A DNA stretch of 24,962 nt from NCBI RefSeq assembly GCF_035942955.1, contig NZ_DASZCQ010000296.1, forward strand, positions 1 through 24,962, in the 5' to 3' direction. The DNA is from DASYTH01 sp035942955. GTDB lineage: Bacteria; Actinomycetota; Actinomycetes; Mycobacteriales; Pseudonocardiaceae. This document shows, piece after piece, positions 1-7,326 of the stretch; positions within the stretch are counted from its first letter, which is position 1; every line of letters starts with the position of its first letter. The notes below the pieces were generated by a model. The model saw only the letters and a program-made list of their open reading frames with translations, was not told the DNA's origin and did not search any database. The translations under genes were made by a program, and so were the position numbers.

Positions 1-2
1 GT

Positions 3-1037
3 CCACCCGCCCCGCCGACCGCCGGGCCGCCGGCCGCGCCCCCCTTGCCCAAGCCACCGGCGCCGCCGGGCGCGGGAAGCTCCGGGCCGCCGGCGTTGCC
101 GACGCCGGCCAAGCCGACCGCCGACGGCGAGGCCAAGGAGCTGGTCGCGCCGATCACCGGGACCGCGCAGGCCAAGGTCGGGCAGCCGGACGAGGTCGTT
201 CCCCAGGAGCCGCGGCCGAAGCCGCCCGCGGTGCGCCGGCAGCCGCCGTCGCGGCAGCTCAAGCCGGGCGACCTGATCTGCGGCGACTGCGGTGAGGGCA
301 ACAACGAGGCCCGCAAGTTCTGCAGCCGGTGCGGCGCCTCGCTGGTCGAGGCGGAGCGGGTCAAGACCCCGTGGTGGCGCAAGCTGCTGCCGCGCCGGGG
401 GGCCAAGGTCCGCAAGTCCGGCGACCGGCCCAAGCCGGGCGGGCGCGGCAAGACCAAGACGGCGCTCGCGGTCAGCACCACGTTCAAGCTGGTGCGCCGG
501 ATCATCACGGTCGCGCTGCTGGTGGGCGGGATCCTCTACGGGGTGTTCGCGCCGTTCCGCGGTTGGGTGAACCAGCAGTTCACCGCCGTGAAGCACCAGG
601 TGGAGATCCTGATCTTCCCGCAGTACGCGCCGGTGTCCGCGATCGACGTCGCGTGCCAGGTGGAGACGCCGCCCAACAACGGCTGCCGGGCCTCGGTCGA
701 CGGGTTCAGCAACACGCACTGGCTGGCGCCGGTCGACGGGCCGCAGCCGGTGGTGGTGCTGAAGTTCGACCGGGAGGTCGACCTGTCCCGCGTGATCATC
801 CGCAACGGGGCCGGCGACGACTTCCAGGGCAACCACCGGGCCCGCAAGGTGCACCTGGTCTTCTCCACCGGCAAGACCAGCGACATCGACCTGCTGGACA
901 ACCCGGATCCCAACCAGTACGACATCGCCAACGGCGAGAAGGCGACCAGCGTGGAGATCCATGTCGTGGACCTGTTCCGGTCGGTCAAGGGCACCAACCT
1001 CGCGCTGAGCGAGATCGAGCTCTTCGAGAAGAAGTGA
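3..1037 (+). CDS. Zinc-ribbon single-pass membrane protein with glycan-binding-like ectodomain (5' partial)
   Basis: The frame is already open at the left edge, so the true start lies outside; TTG at 45 is the first possible start inside. Counting from that TTG, the protein has a Pro/Ala-rich stretch (1-70), a four-Cys zinc ribbon (Cys79, Cys82, Cys93, Cys96), a basic linker, one membrane helix (about 153-171) and a beta-rich C-terminal domain (about 195-330). That domain has a D-G-x3-T-x-W turn (219-226) and an S-E-I-E ending, as in NADase-type glycan-binding/discoidin-like domains. No signal peptide is visible in the part seen, so the ribbon is probably cytoplasmic and the ectodomain outside (inference). 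Its TGA stop is also the first base triplet of a dispersed repeat. Proteins of this build occur, as I recall, beside actinobacterial phage-tail-like loci; the enzymatic role, if any, is unknown. Confidence 0.8.
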   Translation, partial: PPAPPTAGPPAAPPLPKPPAPPGAGSSGPPALPTPAKPTADGEAKELVAPITGTAQAKVGQPDEVVPQEPRPKPPAVRRQPPSRQLKPGDLICGDCGEGNNEARKFCSRCGASLVEAERVKTPWWRKLLPRRGAKVRKSGDRPKPGGRGKTKTALAVSTTFKLVRRIITVALLVGGILYGVFAPFRGWVNQQFTAVKHQVEILIFPQYAPVSAIDVACQVETPPNNGCRASVDGFSNTHWLAPVDGPQPVVVLKFDREVDLSRVIIRNGAGDDFQGNHRARKVHLVFSTGKTSDIDLLDNPDPNQYDIANGEKATSVEIHVVDLFRSVKGTNLALSEIELFEKK

Positions 1038-1127
1038 GCGGAGCTTGCGGAGCGAACCATTCGACACTGCTCCGCTGCCGAGGTACGAGGCGACGGAGTC
1101 GCCATCACCGAGGCTTGCGAGGTGATG
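1035..1127 (+). repeat. Dispersed two-hairpin repeat, copy 1
   Basis: The 93-bp element starts on the TGA of the zinc-ribbon gene (1035-1037). Hairpin A has arms CTCCGCTGCC (1070-1079) and GGCGACGGAG (1089-1098) around a 9-nt loop. Hairpin B has arms CATCACC (1103-1109) and GGTGATG (1121-1127). The same layout, on the opposite strand, recurs at 8024-8107 and 19352-19443. This copy is the most diverged. Its downstream gene begins 32 nt beyond the element, so here the terminal GAGGTGA is not placed to act as the Shine-Dalgarno sequence. Confidence 0.85.
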
Positions 1128-1159
1128 TGGCCTAGCCGCGCTCCGGGTAGTTTCGGGCC

Positions 1160-1885
1160 GTGATCGCCGAACCCGGCCGGACGCGCGCCGGCACAGTCGA
1201 GATCGGCGGGGTGACCATCGGCTACCGGGAGACCGGTGCGCCGGAGGACAACCCCGTCGTTCTGCTGCACGCGCTCGGCAGCGACGCGCGGTCCTGGGAC
1301 CGGTTCGCGATCGCGCTGGCCAACGCCGGGCGGCAGGCGATCGCGCTCGACCTGCGCGGGCACGGCGTCAGCTCGCGGGCCGACGACTACACGCTGGAGT
1401 TGATGCTCGCCGACGTGCTCGGCTTCCTCGATCACCGCGGGCTGCGGCGCGTCGACCTGGTGGGGCACTCGATGGGCGGCTGCGTGGCCATGCTGGCCGC
1501 CGGGCTGCATCCCGGGCGGATCCGCCGGATGGTGCTCGAGGATGCCCCGCCACCGCCGATGAGCCAGACGTCCTTTTGGGACGATCTGCCCGAGCCTCCG
1601 CCCGAGCCACCCGAACCCGTGGCGTTCGACTGGAACCTGGTGCTCCCGCTGTTCCGGCAGGTGCGCCGGCCCGACCCGGAATGGTGGCTGCGGATCGACG
1701 CGATCGCCGCGCCCACCCTGGTGATCAGCGGCGGCCCGACCAGCCACATCCCGCCGGAGCGGCTCGAGGAGCTCGCCGCCGCCCTACCGAACGCCAGGAT
1801 GGTCCAGATCCGGGTCGGTCATTTCGTGCACAGCACCAGCCCGGAGCGCTTCGCCGAGGTGGTCCTCCCGTTTCTCGCGCCCTGA
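1160..1885 (+). CDS. Alpha/beta hydrolase
   Basis: A 241-residue cytoplasmic alpha/beta-hydrolase of normal single-domain length. Visible motifs are the oxyanion-hole strand H-A-L-G-S (37-41), D-L-R-G-H-G (64-69), the nucleophile elbow G-H-S-M-G-G with Ser104, and the likely catalytic His221 in G-H-F-V-H near the end. The usual acid position falls in V-I-S-G-G-P-T-S-H, where no Asp is seen, so the acid may sit elsewhere. There is no signal peptide. The substrate cannot be told from sequence; esterase or C-C hydrolase activity is possible. The GTG at 1160 gives a complete fold but has only a weak upstream ribosome site. The last 60 codons are partly duplicated downstream at 2036-2131. Confidence 0.85.
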   Translation: MIAEPGRTRAGTVEIGGVTIGYRETGAPEDNPVVLLHALGSDARSWDRFAIALANAGRQAIALDLRGHGVSSRADDYTLELMLADVLGFLDHRGLRRVDLVGHSMGGCVAMLAAGLHPGRIRRMVLEDAPPPPMSQTSFWDDLPEPPPEPPEPVAFDWNLVLPLFRQVRRPDPEWWLRIDAIAAPTLVISGGPTSHIPPERLEELAAALPNARMVQIRVGHFVHSTSPERFAEVVLPFLAP

Positions 1886-2033
1886 GCTCAGCCGCGGACC
1901 ACGAAATCGGCCGGGTTGACCGAGGGGAACACGATCAGCAGCGTATCCTTGGCCTGAAGCGCGGGAGATCCGTCCACTGTGACCACGACCGTGCGGTTCT
2001 CCGGCGACGCCTTCGGGAACACGAGGAGCGAGG
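1886..2033 (-). pseudogene. Duplicated 3'-end fragment of the propeller/anchor-D gene
   Basis: About 145 bp nearly identical to the 3' end of the neighbouring gene (2132-2277), with about five substitutions. It encodes the same last 46 residues, ending in N-P-A-D-F-V-V-R-G, with one Ala-to-Val change. At about 2033 the similarity stops and the sequence jumps into a copy of the hydrolase 3' end. There is no start of its own, so it is a fragment left by tandem duplication. Confidence 0.9.
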
Positions 2034-2035
2034 TA

Positions 2036-2131
2036 GCGATCGCCGCGCCCACCCTGTGATCAGCGGCGGCCCGACCAGCCACATCCCGCCGGAGCGTTCG
2101 CCGAGGTGGTCCTCCCGTTCTCGCGCCCTGA
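2036..2131 (+). pseudogene. Duplicated, internally deleted 3'-end fragment of the alpha/beta hydrolase
   Basis: This matches the hydrolase from 1700 to its stop codon at 1885. It has lost one G (CCCTGGTGATC became CCCTGTGATC), about 85 bp between two CCGGAGCG octamers, and one T near the end. The single-base losses and deletion make it non-functional. It lies head to tail with the intact copy, as expected from a tandem duplication whose unit spanned both convergent gene ends. Confidence 0.9.
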
Positions 2132-2133
2132 GC

Positions 2134-4854
2134 TCAGCCGCGGACCACGAAGTCGGCCGGGTTGACCGAGGGGAACACGATCAGCAGTGTGTCCTTGGCC
2201 TGAAGCGCGGGAGATCCGTCCACTGTGGCCACGACCGTGCGGTTCTCCGGCGACGCCTTGGGGAACACGAGGAGCGAGGCGCGGAACGTGCCGTCCGGCC
2301 CGACCGTGGCCGTCGTCTGACCGGGTCGCTGCGGATCGAACGTCACGGTCACGCTCTTGCCTGGGGGGAATCCCTTGCCGGTCACCGTGGTCACCCGCCC
2401 CGGCGGGCTCACGCCGGGGTTGACCTCAATGGACAGTGGACTCGCCGTGCCGCGCAAGCCTACCAGCCGCGTGCCGACCGGGGCCGCGGCGTCGAACCGC
2501 AGCGCGGCCGTCCGTTCCCCGGGCTCGGCGGGGGAGAACCGGACCGAGACCAGGCACTGCCCACCGGCCGGGACCTGCCCGACGCAGGTGTTGGCCGTCA
2601 CCGTGTAGTCGCCAGGCGCGCCCGGCCCGACCGGCGCCACCGAGTTGATCCGCAGCGGCGTCTCGCCCGGGTTGGTGACCGTCACCGTCGACTCCGGACC
2701 GCGCGACAGCACCAGCCGCTCCCCGAAGTCCAGCGGGCTCGGGCTCGCCGAGAACTCCGGCCCCCGCGGAACCGGATCCGGGGGAACCGGCCGCGCGGTG
2801 CCGTCACCTTGCAGCTCCACGATGACGTCCCGCCCACCGCGGGGGCGGACCCGCAGCTGGCCCTGCCGAGCACCGACCGCCGTCGGTCCGAACGCGACGG
2901 TCACATCGCAGCCTTCGGTCTGGTGCAGGATGATGCCCTGGCAGTCCGTCCCGATGATCTCGAAGTCGGGCGGGTTCAGCGGGTTCGTCACGATCACCTC
3001 GACCGTCTCGACGAACAGCGGTCCGGCGCCCACCTCCTCGAGCCGCACCGTCAGGGTCGGCGCCGGCTGCCCGATCTCGACCTCGTCGAAATCCAGGAGG
3101 GCGGGGACCGCGCGCAGGGTCGGCTCGAGGGTCCGCACGAACACGTCGTCGCGCTGGTTGGTGTCCGCGGGCACCAGGTCCGACGCGCGCGAGTCGAAGG
3201 CGATCCGGTGGCCGTCGGAGGCCAGCGACGGAGGCGTCGACGGCGGGAAGTTGAACCGGCTGGGCACCGTGTTGCCGTTGCCGGCGTTGCCGTTCTGGTT
3301 CGGCGAGGCCAGCGTGCCCGGCAGCCGCGGCTGCTCGGCGACCAGCCGCGCCTGGTCGAGGATCAGGTCGCGCACGACGACCTGGCAGTTCGTCCTGGGC
3401 GCCTTGCGCTCCGGCGGCAGCGCGGCGGCGTTGAGGTCGAGCAGCGGCTCGCCGGCGAGCCTCGGCGGCTCGGGGGGTGGCGGCCGCAGGCAGCTGCCGG
3501 CGGTGGTGTTCCCGTCCGACCCGTCGTGGGCGGCCAGGTTGTCGGTGGTGAAGGCGAGGTAGCGGCCGTCGGAGGACAGCCCGGGCAGCTCGCCGTTGAT
3601 CAGGTTGCCGTTGTTGTCCCGCGACGCGATCGTCGTGCGGACCACCCGCTGGTCCGGCGGCCTCGAGTAGTCGACGTTCACGACGTACACGTTGGGCTCG
3701 TCGAACTTGGAGAACGCGGGACCTTCGACGGCGCTCTCGAACTGCTCGGCGACGAACGCGATCACCGTGCCGTCGGCCGAGATCGCCGGGCGCATGACGA
3801 ACTCGAGGAACTCGGTGCTGATCGGTTGGCCCCCGTCGATGTCGACCCGGGTCGTCTCGTTGGTGCGCATGTCGGTGGAGACGATCGCGTGGACGAGGTC
3901 GCACTCGCAGAAGATGAGGGTCACGTGCAGGACGATGTGGTTGCCGTCCGCGGAGATCGCCGGGTCGTACTGGGACCACACGTTTTCGTTCGTGTTGTCC
4001 GGACCGCTCGGCACCTCGACCGGCAGGCCGGTCTGTCCCGTTGGGAGCTTCAACCCGACGGTCTTGGCCCGGCAGCAGCCCTCGCCCCCCTCGATCCAGA
4101 CCAGCCGGGTGGCGTTGGCGGACATCTTCAGGTCCCGCGCGTACTCGTAGCTTCCGATGTCCGACTCGCTCTGGGCGATCCGGAAATACCGGTAGTCCCG
4201 CGAACCGTCGGGCCGGTTCTCGTCGAAGTCGCCGTCACCGTCCGGGTCGCGGTCGGCCACCACGATCTCGGAGTCGGAGTAGCAGTCCTCGACGAAGATG
4301 TTGGTGGCGTTGGTGAGGAACGAGACGAACCGGCCGTCGGCGGAGATCGACGGGCTGAAACTGTCGCTGTCCGGCGGCGTGTCCCGGATCGTCGGCTGCT
4401 GCTGAAGCCGGGCGGCCTGGGGCCCGTTGAGGTTCAGCGGGTTCGCCGAGCGCAGCCCGACCTCGCCGGGGTCGTAACAGCGGTAGGGGTTGTCGTCGAC
4501 GAACTGGCCACGGCTGATCATCACCGTGCGGTTGCGGGCGAGGTCGCGAACGTAGACGTTGGAGTAGGGCCGGCTCTCGCCCGCCCCGGGGTCAAGGTTG
4601 TCCAGCTTGCCGTTGCTGACGAAGGCCACGGCGTTGCCGTCCGCGGACAGGACGCTGTCGTGCCCGCCGTTGGGTGATTGGTCGGTCCCCTCGCCGATCT
4701 GGCCGGGGTCCTTCACCGAGGCGCGCTGGGTCGACCCGGGCGCCGCCACGGCGCCGGCCGGAGGCGTCGCGGCCGAGCTGACCAGTAACGCGGCGACGGA
4801 TGCGGCGACCATTGCGGTAGCGACCGAACGGCGTGGGGCAGCGAATTTGGGCAC
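2134..4854 (-). CDS. Secreted seven-bladed TolB/WD40-like propeller with choice-of-anchor-D domains
   Basis: A 906-residue protein. It starts with a signal peptide (basic N-region, hydrophobic 13-30, A-V-A-A cleavage area near 35-38). Seven copies of the PD40-type motif (S-A-D-G-x-x-x-A-F or close) begin near residues 70, 171, 245, 301, 359, 427 and 546, so the propeller probably has seven blades. A D-x-D-x-D-G-D run at 201-207 looks like a calcium loop. From about 585 to 800 come two Ig-like choice-of-anchor-D domains, then an Ig/IPT-like C-terminal domain. The GTG start has a GGAGG ribosome site 8 nt upstream. It is likely exported and has no visible sortase signal or lipobox. No catalytic residues are recognised; a binding or scaffold role is inference. 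Its 3' end is duplicated at 1886-2033. Confidence 0.85.
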   Translation of the reverse strand: MPKFAAPRRSVATAMVAASVAALLVSSAATPPAGAVAAPGSTQRASVKDPGQIGEGTDQSPNGGHDSVLSADGNAVAFVSNGKLDNLDPGAGESRPYSNVYVRDLARNRTVMISRGQFVDDNPYRCYDPGEVGLRSANPLNLNGPQAARLQQQPTIRDTPPDSDSFSPSISADGRFVSFLTNATNIFVEDCYSDSEIVVADRDPDGDGDFDENRPDGSRDYRYFRIAQSESDIGSYEYARDLKMSANATRLVWIEGGEGCCRAKTVGLKLPTGQTGLPVEVPSGPDNTNENVWSQYDPAISADGNHIVLHVTLIFCECDLVHAIVSTDMRTNETTRVDIDGGQPISTEFLEFVMRPAISADGTVIAFVAEQFESAVEGPAFSKFDEPNVYVVNVDYSRPPDQRVVRTTIASRDNNGNLINGELPGLSSDGRYLAFTTDNLAAHDGSDGNTTAGSCLRPPPPEPPRLAGEPLLDLNAAALPPERKAPRTNCQVVVRDLILDQARLVAEQPRLPGTLASPNQNGNAGNGNTVPSRFNFPPSTPPSLASDGHRIAFDSRASDLVPADTNQRDDVFVRTLEPTLRAVPALLDFDEVEIGQPAPTLTVRLEEVGAGPLFVETVEVIVTNPLNPPDFEIIGTDCQGIILHQTEGCDVTVAFGPTAVGARQGQLRVRPRGGRDVIVELQGDGTARPVPPDPVPRGPEFSASPSPLDFGERLVLSRGPESTVTVTNPGETPLRINSVAPVGPGAPGDYTVTANTCVGQVPAGGQCLVSVRFSPAEPGERTAALRFDAAAPVGTRLVGLRGTASPLSIEVNPGVSPPGRVTTVTGKGFPPGKSVTVTFDPQRPGQTTATVGPDGTFRASLLVFPKASPENRTVVATVDGSPALQAKDTLLIVFPSVNPADFVVRG

Positions 4855-5036
4855 GGCACGACCTCCAGGCGTGGTTCACCGCGGGAAACACTATTGAGGT
4901 TGAGCCGATCGGGGGCCTTGCCGCGGGGTGGCGGAGGGGACGCTCAAAGCCGCCCGATCGGGCAACCGTCTTTGCCCGCGGGTGCTCCCCGTAGCAAGGT
5001 GCTCCGGCACCGCTTGTTTCCGCACACTTCCCTGCC
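4855..5036. promoter_or_regulatory. Divergent promoter region with CCGATCGG palindromes
   Basis: This 182-bp gap separates the divergent propeller gene and the Ig-domain membrane gene. It contains the palindrome CCGATCGG twice, at 4905-4912 and inside the 12-bp perfect palindrome GCCCGATCGGGC at 4952-4963. A seven-bp hairpin (CGGGCAA/TTGCCCG, 4959-4978) overlaps the second. The spacing of about 48 bp and the divergent setting fit a shared regulator site, but no clear -35/-10 pair was assigned. Confidence 0.4.
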
Positions 5037-6350
5037 ATGGGAGCCACCACGTCGCTGGCGAGTAGGCAGCTGTCCGTAACCCCTGGCGGGTCGGTCGACG
5101 CCACCGTCCAGGTGCGAAACAACGGAACGCTTGTCGACCAGTTCACCGTGGACATCGTCGGCGATGCACGGGAGTGGACCGAGGTCGAGCCGCGCATCAT
5201 GAACCTGATGCCCGGCCAGGACGGCCAGGTCACGATCAAGTTCGCGCCGCCGAGGAAGTCCTCGGTGCCGGCCGGCTTCGTGCCGTTCGGGGTGCGCGTG
5301 CTGTCCAGGGAGGAACCGCACGGCTCGGTCGTCGAGGAAGGTGTGGTTCAGGTCGAGCCGTTCACCGACCTCCAGGTCGAGCTGTCGCCGAAGTCGTCCC
5401 GGTGCCGCACCAAGGCCCGCCACCAGGTCGTCGTGGACAACTCCGGCAACTACCCGATCCCGGTCGAGCTGGTCGCCAACGACCCGGACGACGAGCTGAA
5501 GCTGGGGCTGGACCACAGTGCGCTGACCGTCCAACCGGGAACGTCGGCGTTCCTCAAGCTCACCGCCAAGCCGCACGACCGGTTCCTCAAGGGGCCGGAG
5601 CGCCGGCACCCGTTCCAGGTCACCGCGCTGGCCGGGGACATCCCGCCGACCACCGTGCAGGGCACGGTCGTGCAGCAGCAGCTGCTGCCGAAGTGGCTGC
5701 TGCCCGCGCTGATCGCGCTGATCGCCCTGGCGATCGTCGCGGTGACGCTGTGGTTCACCGTCGTCAAGCCGACCGTCCAGTCGGCGGCGAGGGAGACGGC
5801 CAAGACCGAGGCCGCCGCCGCGCAGGCCGCGCTGCAGCAGAAGGCGGACACCGCCGAGCAGAAGGCCGCCGCCGCGGAGCAGAAGGCGGCCGCCGCCGAG
5901 GCCAAGGTGGCGCAGGCGCCCGCCGGCAACGGCACCCCGGCCCCGGGGCCGGTGACCGGCCCGGACGGCGTGGACATCAGCAAGGGCACCTCGTTCGACA
6001 CCCGGATCGCCGGTGAGATCACCGCGAACCCGAACCCCAACGCGTTCACCACGGTCGGCACCGCCGACCCGGAGATCCCGGCTGGCAAGACGCTGGTGAT
6101 CACCGACCTGCTGCTGCAGAACCCGCACGGGGACAGCGGAACCATCCGGATCCTGCGCGGCGGCAAGGTGCTCTACGAGTTCGGCCTCAGCAACTTCCGC
6201 GACTACGACTACCACTCGATCGCGCCGCTGACCTTCGGCCCGACGCAGAAGCTGGAGATCGCGATCAACTGCCAGACCCCGGGCGCGCCCGAGCCGGCCA
6301 CCGGCAAGTGCAAGCCCAGCGTGACGTTCTCCGGCCGCATCGCCGGCTGA
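5037..6350 (+). CDS. Single-pass membrane protein with cytoplasmic Ig-like domains and coiled coil
   Basis: A 437-residue protein. Residues 1-210 form two NEW3/COG1470-like Ig-type beta domains (N-terminal P-G-G-S-V-D-A-T-V-x-V-x-N pattern, typical of such modules). There is no signal peptide. One strong membrane helix spans about 219-243. A charged Ala-rich coiled coil (248-293) follows, including a 7-residue repeat A-E-Q-K-A-A-A made by a near-exact 21-bp DNA repeat. A beta-rich C-terminal domain spans 315-437. The inferred topology is N-inside, C-outside, like the zinc-ribbon protein at the left edge. ATG 5037 is the only in-frame start after the stop at 4992, and it lacks a ribosome site. 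A strong terminator follows. Similar proteins are sometimes annotated 'hydrolytic protein'; no hydrolase motif is visible here. A role in tethering a surface or injection complex is inference. Confidence 0.8.
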   Translation: MGATTSLASRQLSVTPGGSVDATVQVRNNGTLVDQFTVDIVGDAREWTEVEPRIMNLMPGQDGQVTIKFAPPRKSSVPAGFVPFGVRVLSREEPHGSVVEEGVVQVEPFTDLQVELSPKSSRCRTKARHQVVVDNSGNYPIPVELVANDPDDELKLGLDHSALTVQPGTSAFLKLTAKPHDRFLKGPERRHPFQVTALAGDIPPTTVQGTVVQQQLLPKWLLPALIALIALAIVAVTLWFTVVKPTVQSAARETAKTEAAAAQAALQQKADTAEQKAAAAEQKAAAAEAKVAQAPAGNGTPAPGPVTGPDGVDISKGTSFDTRIAGEITANPNPNAFTTVGTADPEIPAGKTLVITDLLLQNPHGDSGTIRILRGGKVLYEFGLSNFRDYDYHSIAPLTFGPTQKLEIAINCQTPGAPEPATGKCKPSVTFSGRIAG

Positions 6351-6361
6351 CTGGCCCCGAC

Positions 6362-6398
6362 GCCGGGAGGGCCGCCCCCACGGGGTGGCCCTCCCGGC
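6362..6398 (+). terminator. Rho-independent-type terminator of the Ig-domain gene
   Basis: A 12-bp perfect inverted repeat, GCCGGGAGGGCC (6362-6373) and GGCCCTCCCGGC (6387-6398), with an inner CCCC/GGGG pair in the loop. It starts 11 nt after the stop codon. There is no long T-tract, which is usual in actinobacteria. Confidence 0.85.
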
Positions 6399-6484
6399 TA
6401 CGTTCTTCCATGGCAACGGCACCGCGTACCTTCGGCCACCCCGGGCGGGACCCTCCGGCCCTCCTCGTAGGGGCAGCGGACGCA

Positions 6485-6532
6485 ATGAGGGGACCCCTCG
6501 GGGCGTTCGACGCCCCCAAGGGGTCCCCTCAT
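6485..6532 (-). terminator. 48-bp palindromic terminator of the orphan LuxR gene
   Basis: An almost perfect palindrome with arms beginning ATGAGGGGACCCCT and ending AGGGGTCCCCTCAT, plus an inner GGGGCG/CGCCCC stem around TTCGA. It begins 6 nt beyond the stop codon of the minus-strand LuxR gene and faces the plus-strand terminator at 6362-6398, so the two convergent units are doubly insulated. Confidence 0.85.
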
Positions 6533-6538
6533 GGTCTG

Positions 6539-7204
6539 TCAGATCAGCCCTTCCCGCAGGGCGTAGGCCACCGCGTGGGAGCGGTTGCGGAGCTGGAAGC
6601 GGTTGGTGACGTCGTGCAGGATGCTCTTGACGGTCCGCTGCGAGTAGCACAGCTTGTCCGCGATCTCCTTCGTGGACAGTCCATTCGCGACGAGCCGGAG
6701 GACCTCGGTCTCCCGGTTGGTGATGCCGGCCAGGTGCAGGCCGCGCGGCTCCAGGACGTGGCGCTGCAGCCGGGAGACCCGGTTCAGCAGCCGGCCGAGC
6801 AGGTCCGGCGGCAGCGCGCCCTCGCCGGCGGCCGCGGCCTTCACCAGGCGGACCAGCACATCGGGGGTCGTCTCCGAGCGCCGGGCCACCGCGCACACGC
6901 CGCCCTCGACCGCGGTCAGGATCTCGGTGTCCTCGAGCTCGCCGGCGATCAGCACGACCCTGGTGAAGCCCCGGCACTGCAACGTGCGAAGCAGCTGGCC
7001 GGCCCGGTCGTCGAACCGGTCGGTCACGACCAGCGCGACGGACTCCGGCGACGCGTTCTCCTCATCGACGAGCCACACCTCCTGGCGCGTGCGCAATGCC
7101 ATGTGGACCCCGTTCTGCAGGATGGGGTCGGTAGCGCGAACGACAACCGGTGTCCGACTCTGTTCCAACATCTCCTTGTTTCCCCGTTCCGTCTTGCACG
7201 CCAC
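6539..7204 (-). CDS. LuxR/NarL-family regulator with degenerate receiver domain
   Basis: A 221-residue protein. Residues 160-221 form a GerE-type helix-turn-helix (T-N-R-E-T-E-V-L-R-L-V-A-N-G-L-S-T-K-E-I-A). The N-terminal half has the size of a receiver domain, but the usual paired acidic residues after the first strand are absent (V-V-V-R-A-T-D), and the third strand ends V-V-T-D instead of the usual phospho-acceptor context. It is therefore probably not controlled by ordinary phosphotransfer (inference). The GTG at 7204 is the longest start; an ATG at 7171 has AAGGAG directly abutting it, too close for a normal ribosome site, so the start is uncertain. It lies downstream of the two-component pair but is separated from it by 122 bp and has its own terminator. 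It could regulate the adjacent surface-protein genes. Confidence 0.8.
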   Translation of the reverse strand: MACKTERGNKEMLEQSRTPVVVRATDPILQNGVHMALRTRQEVWLVDEENASPESVALVVTDRFDDRAGQLLRTLQCRGFTRVVLIAGELEDTEILTAVEGGVCAVARRSETTPDVLVRLVKAAAAGEGALPPDLLGRLLNRVSRLQRHVLEPRGLHLAGITNRETEVLRLVANGLSTKEIADKLCYSQRTVKSILHDVTNRFQLRNRSHAVAYALREGLI

Positions 7205-7326
7205 GTCGGCCCCGACCGCCTACGCCCAGCACGCGCTCGACCGTGCACGAGAAGGTTGCCCTAAGGGGCGTCCCGGGCACATGGGACCGATGTCCCGTTG
7301 TTGCCCGAGAGGACAGGCCCCGGAAG

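Noticed and set aside
1576..4677. Very long plus-strand open frame (1033 codons) over the propeller gene
   Set aside because: It is antisense to a gene with signal peptide, blade motifs and a ribosome site; its own product is Arg/Asp/Val-rich without motifs, as GC-rich shadow frames are.
4944..6977. 677-codon minus-strand open frame over the Ig-domain gene
   Set aside because: Composition is that of a shadow frame, and it crosses two terminators and the end of the LuxR gene.
7283..7296. GGGAC-CGAT-GTCCC palindrome upstream of the orphan LuxR gene
   Set aside because: Arms of 5 bp in GC-rich DNA occur by chance; no second copy was seen in the window.
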